Below are positions 57,731 through 64,000 of a DNA stretch of 64,000 nucleotides, one piece after another. Below the pieces are notes generated by a model that worked only from the letters and a program-made list of their open reading frames with translations, made no database searches and had not been told where the DNA came from. Where the stretch lies: assembly GCA_000708835.1 (NCBI GenBank), contig DF237231.1, forward strand, positions 4,885 through 68,884, written 5' to 3'. The first letter of the stretch is position 1, and each line of letters opens with the position of its first letter. The position numbers were made by a program, and so were the translations under genes. This DNA comes from Klebsormidium nitens (taxonomy: Eukaryota; Streptophyta; Klebsormidiophyceae; Klebsormidiales; Klebsormidiaceae).

Positions 57731-60700
57731 ATGGCGCACGCCTTCTCCGGCGCCAAGGCCGCGGCCTCCCTCCCCCCCCTGCCCGCTGATTCCTCCGCTC
57801 TCTCTGCCGCTTTCAACCCCCAGAATGTGACCCGACAGGCGTGGGGGGGTGCAGCGAAAAATGCTGCGTCGGGGGGGTCCTATGCCCAGGCAGCGAGGCA
57901 GAGCCCCATGCGGGGGGCTCTGTTGGCACAGGGTGAGAGCCAGCTGGAAAAGAAAGGAAGTACGGGGGTGGTGGGGTCGCAGACAACTAGATTGGGCGGG
58001 CAAAGGCCACCGTCAATGACGTACGCGCCCGCAATGCAGAGCAGACTCGGGGCTCGGACGGGGGCGGACATCAGGTTTGGGAGCTTTGTGTCGGCCTGCG
58101 GCGCTGAAAGGGCGTTTCTAGGTAACGGTCTCGCGGCGGCATGCATGAGCGGTCAGTCCGGGGCGGCCCAGAATAAGGGGCTTGCGAAAGGGGCACCCGG
58201 GGCGTCGCGGAAACATTCCGCAAGCGGGCGCTCGATGGTGACTTGCAAGGCTGTGCACCGGGGGTTTGGGAAACCGGCGAACGGTGTGGGGGGTGCAATC
58301 ACCCCCCGCCGGCAGCGGGGGGCCGCTCACGGCAGCCCCCTGAAAGTGGCGGCCTTGCAAAGTAGAAACCCAAGCAGTAAGCCGTTGAACTTGGAAGACG
58401 TCTCAGCGTTTCCGAAGCTCACGCCGCCCCCTGTTCTGAGACGAGCGGTCGCCGTTCGGGCTGTGAAGGGCAAAAAGGGGGGCGCCGGCAAGGGGGAGGA
58501 AGAAAGCGGGCCGCTGAAAAGGGGGGTCATGGTGGAGTTTGAGCGCGAAGGGGGGGGCGGAAATAAGGTGTATCATGTGGGGGTGCTGCAGCGGCCGGAC
58601 GGGAAGAAGAATTGGATGGTGACGGATCAGTTGGGAAACAACCACAGCATACGCCCGCAGCAGATTACGTTCTTGGTGCCCCCAAAGAAGAACCAGGTGA
58701 GCGGGAGGGTTTTCGCGGCACCTCGCAATGAGATTCTGATGAACAAAAGCTGTATTGTATCGGAGACAGTCTAAATTGGTCCAGGAACGCAGGTTCCTGC
58801 ATTGGAAGGGGCAATCTGTTGCACCAGGAGACGACAGCGCATGTTTCTATTGCATTGTCACCATGCGCGTAGCCAAGTCTTTCTCGAAAAAGACCGAAAG
58901 AGGGTCATTGGCGCCTGCTTAGCGAGTCAGGGCTGTAAAGCAGACGGTTGATTGTTTAGCTTGAGCCGTATCGAAGGTATCGCTTCGCTCTTCACATGGT
59001 TCCGAAAGGTGTCAGCAGACCACCATCTCTTGCACACTTGGCAACTTCGAAGAAGCTTCCCGCATGAACCTGGACGAACTCCATTTTGAGAAATTTTCCG
59101 AATCGTTTCACTTCCCCAGGATCCTTACTCGGCAGCCGACATCCAGCCGCTCATTGAGCAAGCAGACCAAACGGCGGCCGACAGCGACTTGTTGGAACTC
59201 GCTTGGGAGTCCCTGATTGCGGAGCCGGGGACATCACTTGACGCGCACGGCATGGCGGAACTGCTCTTCACGGGGACTTCTTCTGTCGAGTGCCTCTCGG
59301 CCCACCGGCTGTTGTCCGCGGACCGGTGAGGACCTCGTATTCGGACGCAGGGAGAATTGAAATGGGAAGGACGCGTGCAATTTGGCTCTTACGCCGGTCT
59401 TCTGGTTGATGTTGAAGAAGAAGTGTTTGGGTTACAGGTATTCTGATGAGCCAAGTGCTTGGTTGTTCTGCCAGCTGCCGTATTAATGAGCTGCTTATTG
59501 CGAGCGGCGGTCAGCAGCTCACTTTAGGATGTCCGGGTGTTCACCAGAGGGAATTTTGACCAGAAATCGTCTGCAGTAGCCAACTTGAAGATGGCGGACA
59601 GTTTTTCTGTAACGAGATTGTTGTCGGAAGCAAGGAGCTTGGACGTTTCGTCAGCTGGCCGTTTGGACCAATTTCTACGCTTTCACGAATTGGTGATGGT
59701 CGGAGACCTGCATGTCGACGGAGTACACTAGTTTGTAGAAGAACGAGGTGCCTCGTTTGCTTTTTGGACGGGTCAACACCTCCGGAAAAGCTCAAATACC
59801 TTTCGACGAACCTCAGCCGTTGTCAAATCTTCCGCCCACTGAGCTCAACAAACGACTCCGCTAGCCTTTTTGAATACTGCTTGGGGGCGACGCAGCACAG
59901 TAAGATTTACAAAGCTCTTGACGGCACAGACTTCATCCCAACTGTCGAAAGAGGCGACAGCCATCAGCAGAGCGTTTCTAACCTCGTAGGCCGCCTTCCA
60001 AATCGGCTGCCGGCCTGATGAGTATCGCAGATGTTCCAACAACCAACTGACGCTTTCACAATCATCCCCCTCAACGAAGGACGAGCGAACCATATATCAG
60101 CATCTCTTAGATTCTCTACCCCCTCTAAGCCAGCACAGAGCATGTCGGGCTTTCGCATACTCCCTTTCACCTGTATGCCAAGGTACAGATGGGAACCCCC
60201 CCTTTTGATGTGCAGGACGTTCTTCAAGCCCACGAAGCGCAAGTCCGCCGATGACCTCTGGGTGCTCCACTACGAGCCCCGTGCCGCGACCGTTGTCGAG
60301 GACATCAAACGGCAGATGCGCCAGGAGGAGGAGCGGAAGGCTCTTGTTTCTGATTTCGCACGCTTCGCGGTCGCGGCGGCGGGGGCGCCGCGCGGGGAGA
60401 AACCCGCCCCCCTGGAGTGGGAGCAGAACGAGAGCTTCGCGATGCGCACGGCGGCGCTGAGGCGGTTCGCGATGGACGATCTGGAGGACGATTCGGACCG
60501 GAGGATCGCGTCCGAGGTTCTGGACGCGATGGGCTGTCCGAAGAACCCGGCGGTGGTGTTCGAGCTGCTGGTGAAGATGGGCGTGCTCCAGGCGCACTCG
60601 AGCCTCGAGCTGATGACGGGCGCGATCCGGAGCGCGTTCCCGGACGAAGTCCAGGCGGTGAGAATGCGCTCAGCCTTTTTTATGAAAAGATTCCGAGCCT

Positions 60701-63700
60701 TGAGCTGATGACGGGCGCGATCTGAAGTCCGTTTTCGGTCAGAGTCTGGCGATGAGAATGGGCTCCGCCATTCCAGAGAGCGTTTCGAGTCTTGAGCTAT
60801 GGAAGGACGCGATCCGGAGCGCGTTTGCGGACAAGGCGCTCTGCTTTTTCTCAAAAGCTTGAGGAGAGTGTTGTTTTGTTAGAGGGGCGGCGCATTCTAG
60901 TCTCAAGGGGAAGGTCCTCGTGGGGAGGGTTCAGTACGAGGGGACTCCACGTTCGCAGTAGCAGACGGAGCTTGCTTTGGTGGGAGTCTGATCAGGCATT
61001 CAAAGCGGGTGCAATAGTGAGTTCTGAAAGGTGGTAGGCTTTTTCATACAACTCGTGTGGAGGCATTTGAGGCGTGTGCAATAGCGATTTTCTGAAAGGT
61101 GGTAGCCTCGTCACGCAACTCGTGTGTACATAGAGGTGCGGCCGTTCTTAAAAAAGGTGGATCCCCGGTCGAGACGAAGAAAGGCGCCCCTTGAAGTTTA
61201 GTTGCATAAACTCACAGTCACTCGTCCGCTCGGAAGGTGCTTGCAGCGGCCAACGGGTTTCACGGCTCTCTTTTTCACCTTTAGCGTTTACTTCAACGCC
61301 TTTCAGAAAAGTCGAATGGGCGAACAACCGCTGCGTTTTTTGCACCCTATCGCCCAGCCTTTTCGAGATTGCGAAACCGTGATGCCCTTTGAAAAACACC
61401 GGAAGGACTCTGCGTTCCATAGATCACCCGCTCAGACCGTTTCCTCACCCATATTTACGTTGTCCAAACAGGAAGCCGATCGGCGTGCCGAAACCCCGCC
61501 ACCGGACCCACTTTCGGACGTCCGCGTCGACTTGCGGCATCTCAAAGTGTACATGATCGATTCGGACGACACATTAGAAGTCGACGACGGGGTGTCCGTC
61601 GAACGGTTACCGGACGGCCGGAAACGGTTATGGGTCCACGTGGCAGACCCCACCCGGTGGACATCCCCGGGGGACGTGTTAGATTACGAAGCTAGACTGA
61701 GGGCGACATCGGCGTATCTACCGACCGGCGCGGTGCCGATGTTTCCAATGGCGCTCGCGGGGGGAGGGATGAGTTTGTTACAGGGGCAGGAGTGCACGGC
61801 GATGAGCGTGGGGGTGGTGTTGCGGGATGACGGCAGGTGAGGCGGGACAGTAGAGTTGTTCTTGCACTCTTACAACTGGGAAGTCGGGAACATCATTCCA
61901 AAAGGTAGTCAAGGACCCGAATGTCGACTCGGTATCAACGTCCGCTTTGGTGATGTGACAGCGCTGGCTAGATTCCGAAGTGATCAACGGGCTTGTAAGC
62001 AAAATAACGAGCTCTCGAAACTAGCCGTTAACAAAGCACAATACGGTTTGCGTTAAACTCCGCAGCATAGCGAGACGACGCTGGTGACGTCGCGCGTGGG
62101 GCCGATGTACCGGCTACAGCATTAAAAAATGTCAGAAGAAACGCATATTTGAGAATGGTTGATTTGTCATTCTTGCAGGGTCGATTGATTGAACTTTCCC
62201 TCTTTATATTCGCAGCATCGGCGAGACGACGCTGGTGGCGTCGCGTGTGGCCCCGACGTACCGGCTGAGCTACGAGGAGGTGGACGAGCTGCTGAACCTG
62301 GGCCTGGATGAGGAGCCCGAGCTGCGGACGCTCCTCGAGGAGGCGCACCGCCGCCACGAGTACCGCTACGAACAGGTGCGCGGACGTTCGAACTGGGTTG
62401 GCTTTGGTCTCAAGTGCAGAGTGGTTTTCGCCAGCAATTCTGGGCTGTTGGGTTTGGGTTGACTGGTGAGGTCACAAAATAGGTTACTGCTTTGAATAGG
62501 TGAGCAGGCGCCTGAAAGATAGAGGTTTCCTTTGAGGGGTTGTGGTGGAGTTTGTCGTGGTAGGTCTCCTTTCAGGAAGTTAGATCAGTCTGAGTCCCTG
62601 CGTATCAAAATTTGCTGCAACGGGTACAGCTACGAGGAATGCGGAAGTTCGAGCATGGGCTTGCAACCTGCGTGCAGGGATTATTGTAACTCTTGAAAGG
62701 TGCAGTCTCCGGGCAAAGTTTTATTCTCTCCTGGTTTCGTACTTCCAGCGGAGCCCGTCAGAGCAGGAGGCCCAAAAGAGCCGCTATCAGCAGTTGCTCT
62801 TTATCGCGGGTTTTTCCATAACTTGGCGAGGCCAGCTACATCATTTTGCCGTTTTTCTGTGTTGTTCTTATGCCTCCGTCATCGTCCTCTGTTTCTGCCG
62901 TTCACCGCCCCCAAGTAAGCTATCCATCCCGCCTTTTGATTGCCATCTCAAACCTCCGCTTAAGCGGGCGTACGTATCTTCCGTGCAGCACGCGATCGAG
63001 ATCAAGATGCCGGACTACGACATCCGGGCGTTCGACCTCGATGCGGAACCCCCTCGCGTGACGATCAAGTTGATCAACGAGCGCGCGCCGTCGCGGCGGC
63101 TGGTCGAAGAAATGATGATCATGGCGGGCGAGGCGGTGGCGCTCTGGGGGGGGGAGCACGGGGTGGCACTGCCGTACAGGGGGCAGGTGAGTTCTGAGGA
63201 GCACTCTCTTCGTGTGTCAAATCTGGTTCTTTTACTAAATTAGCCACTTTCTTGGACAGTTTGCAAGTGGTTTGGACCGAAACCGGCCGCTGCTTTACCA
63301 GGCGCATGCGAGACATTGGACCAAGGAATGGTTGATTGTCAAGGTTTGCCCTCGAGACATATGTATGAGGTGTAACCCAACCGTTGGACCTGAGCCTCAA
63401 AAGCCTGCGGGAGAAGCCGGACCTGCCCTTCGACCACGGGCTGGTCCAGAATGTTGCGTCAGTGCAATGCTGGAACTCTCTGTCTCCAATTGTCTTGAAG
63501 ATTCTTGATTCCATCTCAGGCACCCCCAGGTGTAGAGAACGTTATGTTTTCTAACTTTCAATCCTAAACCCGCACTAAACGTCAAACCCTAAACACGCAG
63601 GAGGAGCCGGACCAGCTTTTCGACCACTTGCTGGACCATTTCTCCGTTGTCCCGCAACTTTGAATCTCCTGTTCCTTTTTCTTCTTGGAGCTCCAAAGTC

Positions 63701-64000
63701 CAAGGTTATAAACCTTCAACTCAAGCTCCTGATTCTTTTCTCAACCTTTTTATTTTAAACCCGCAGGAGGAGCCGGACCTGCCGTCCGACCACGTGCTGG
63801 ACCAGGTTCCCGTCGGGTACTGCCAGTCGGTGATCATCCGGCGGTGCATGACGCGCAGCCAGATTAACTGCCGGGGGCCCATCCAGCACTCTAGCCTGGG
63901 CCTCCACGCGTACGTGCAGTTCAGTTCGCCCATCCGGCGGTACGCTGATCTGCTAGCGCATTACCAGGTGAGTAATCCCGGGTTGTGCTTACGGTTCGAT
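57731..64000 (+). CDS. RNR1: RNase II/R-family exoribonuclease, organellar RNR1 type (3' end outside window)
   Basis: A 3'-5' exoribonuclease of the RNB family; the plant RNR1 relatives mature and degrade chloroplast and mitochondrial RNA. Exons: 57731-58696, 59120-59325, 60216-60657, 61472-61836, 62216-62375, 62989-63186 and 63767-63967, then a GTGAGT donor, so the gene continues. All phases match; 846 residues are in the window. The N-terminal 260 residues are A/G/S-rich and basic (targeting plus linker); then PDGKKNWMVTDQLGNNHSIR and PQQITFLVP, the plant RNR1 cold-shock-like region. The exon at 59120 (DPYSADIQPLIEQA...LLELAWESLI) fits the family well. The RNB domain has HLKVYMIDSDDTLEVDDGVS with its acidic metal-binding cluster (Glu in place of the second Asp of RNase II), WVHVADPT, MSLLQGQECTAMSV, RRLVEEMMIMAGEA, PYRGQ and YVQFSSPIRRYADLLAHYQ. 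The S1 domain expected next lies beyond the end. Three exons have repeated edges in the introns. Confidence 0.93.
60600..60850 (+). repeat. Duplicated 3' edge of RNR exon 3 in the following intron
   Basis: The exon end and donor (agcctcgagctgatgacggg... to 60657 and the gtgagaatg after it) are echoed at about 60696-60765 and 60788-60840. Echo 1 keeps gagctgatgacgggcgcgat and tgagaatg; echo 2 keeps acgcgatccggagcgcgtt. Both are out of frame or stopped. Confidence 0.85.
61011..61129 (+). repeat. 67-bp tandem duplication in RNR intron 3
   Basis: tgcaatag at 61011 and 61078 begin two alignable copies sharing ttctgaaaggtggtag and caactcgtgtg. Noncoding, just downstream of the exon-edge echoes. 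Confidence 0.8.
62061..62280 (+). repeat. Duplicated 5' edge of RNR exon 5 in the upstream intron
   Basis: The real acceptor and start (cgcag|catcggcgagacgacgc, from 62211) are preceded 150 bases earlier by cgcagcatagcgagacgacg (62061-62122). About 60 bases align closely, including gtaccggct. The echo has lost one base, so it would shift the frame if used. Confidence 0.9.
63390..63815 (+). repeat. Three-copy array of the 5' edge of RNR exon 7
   Basis: The real start is at 63767 (cgcag|gaggagccggacctgcc). Earlier copies lie at about 63594-63645 (cgcaggaggagccggacc with acceptor kept) and about 63402-63450 (tgcgggagaagccggacc, acceptor AG lost to gg). Spacing is about 170-190 bases. The copies retain ccggacc...gaccac..gctgg. 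Confidence 0.87.

Noticed and set aside
63572-63600. Telomere-like aaaccctaaac
   Set aside because: Only one or two units inside an RNR intron; too short to be an interstitial telomere.
1-64000. tRNA and rRNA genes
   Set aside because: A few ggttcga-like stretches were looked at (for example near 25540 and 40320), but none had a matching A box, acceptor stem or anticodon arm.

Overview
The window is nuclear DNA from a green-lineage eukaryote. GC-rich exons alternate with AT-richer, often long GT-AG introns. The gene set includes an RDR-alpha RNA-dependent RNA polymerase with the DLDGD motif, a plant-type organellar RNase II/R, a long-form tRNase Z, a TAF1A-like Pol I factor and a DUF8204 protein (a family I know only from plants). 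My best guess is a streptophyte alga such as Klebsormidium, or an early-diverging land plant. The sequence alone does not prove the species.

Layout. 1-665 (+): the 3' end of a WD40-repeat gene. 2330-11804 (-): a 12-exon RDR gene. 13447-24.7 kb: a cluster of coiled-coil/T1(BTB)/MATH-like genes, with one on the plus strand (13447-14725, frameshifted) and three on the minus strand (15742-16995 intact; 18637-19825 with a 1-nt insertion; 21942-23560 intact but split by a private intron). The minus copies are arranged as tandem units with repeated 5' leaders and GC-rich blocks, and a decayed plus-strand T1 remnant lies between them. 24.7-30.4 kb holds no gene I can support. 30470-44247 (-): a 7-exon TAF1A-like gene with an 8.5-kb intron and a long acidic tail. 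45895-53330 (+): a 1,939-residue tRNase Z. 55052-57087 (-): a DUF8204-type gene. 57731 to the window end (+): an RNR1-like exoribonuclease, cut off in the RNB domain.

Themes. Several genes act in RNA biology (dsRNA synthesis, tRNA 3' end processing, organellar RNA decay, rRNA transcription), but they have separate promoters and no operon-like organisation.

Most unusual signal. Exon edges are repeated, as decayed tandem copies, inside the neighbouring introns at five boundaries in two unrelated genes (RDR exons 4 and 10; RNR exons 3, 5 and 7). At RDR exon 4 there are four extra copies, each still carrying an AG acceptor and readable similarity to the exon. A second strong signal is an apparent recent intron gain in one T1/MATH paralogue, flanked by a 7-bp duplication and absent from its three sisters.
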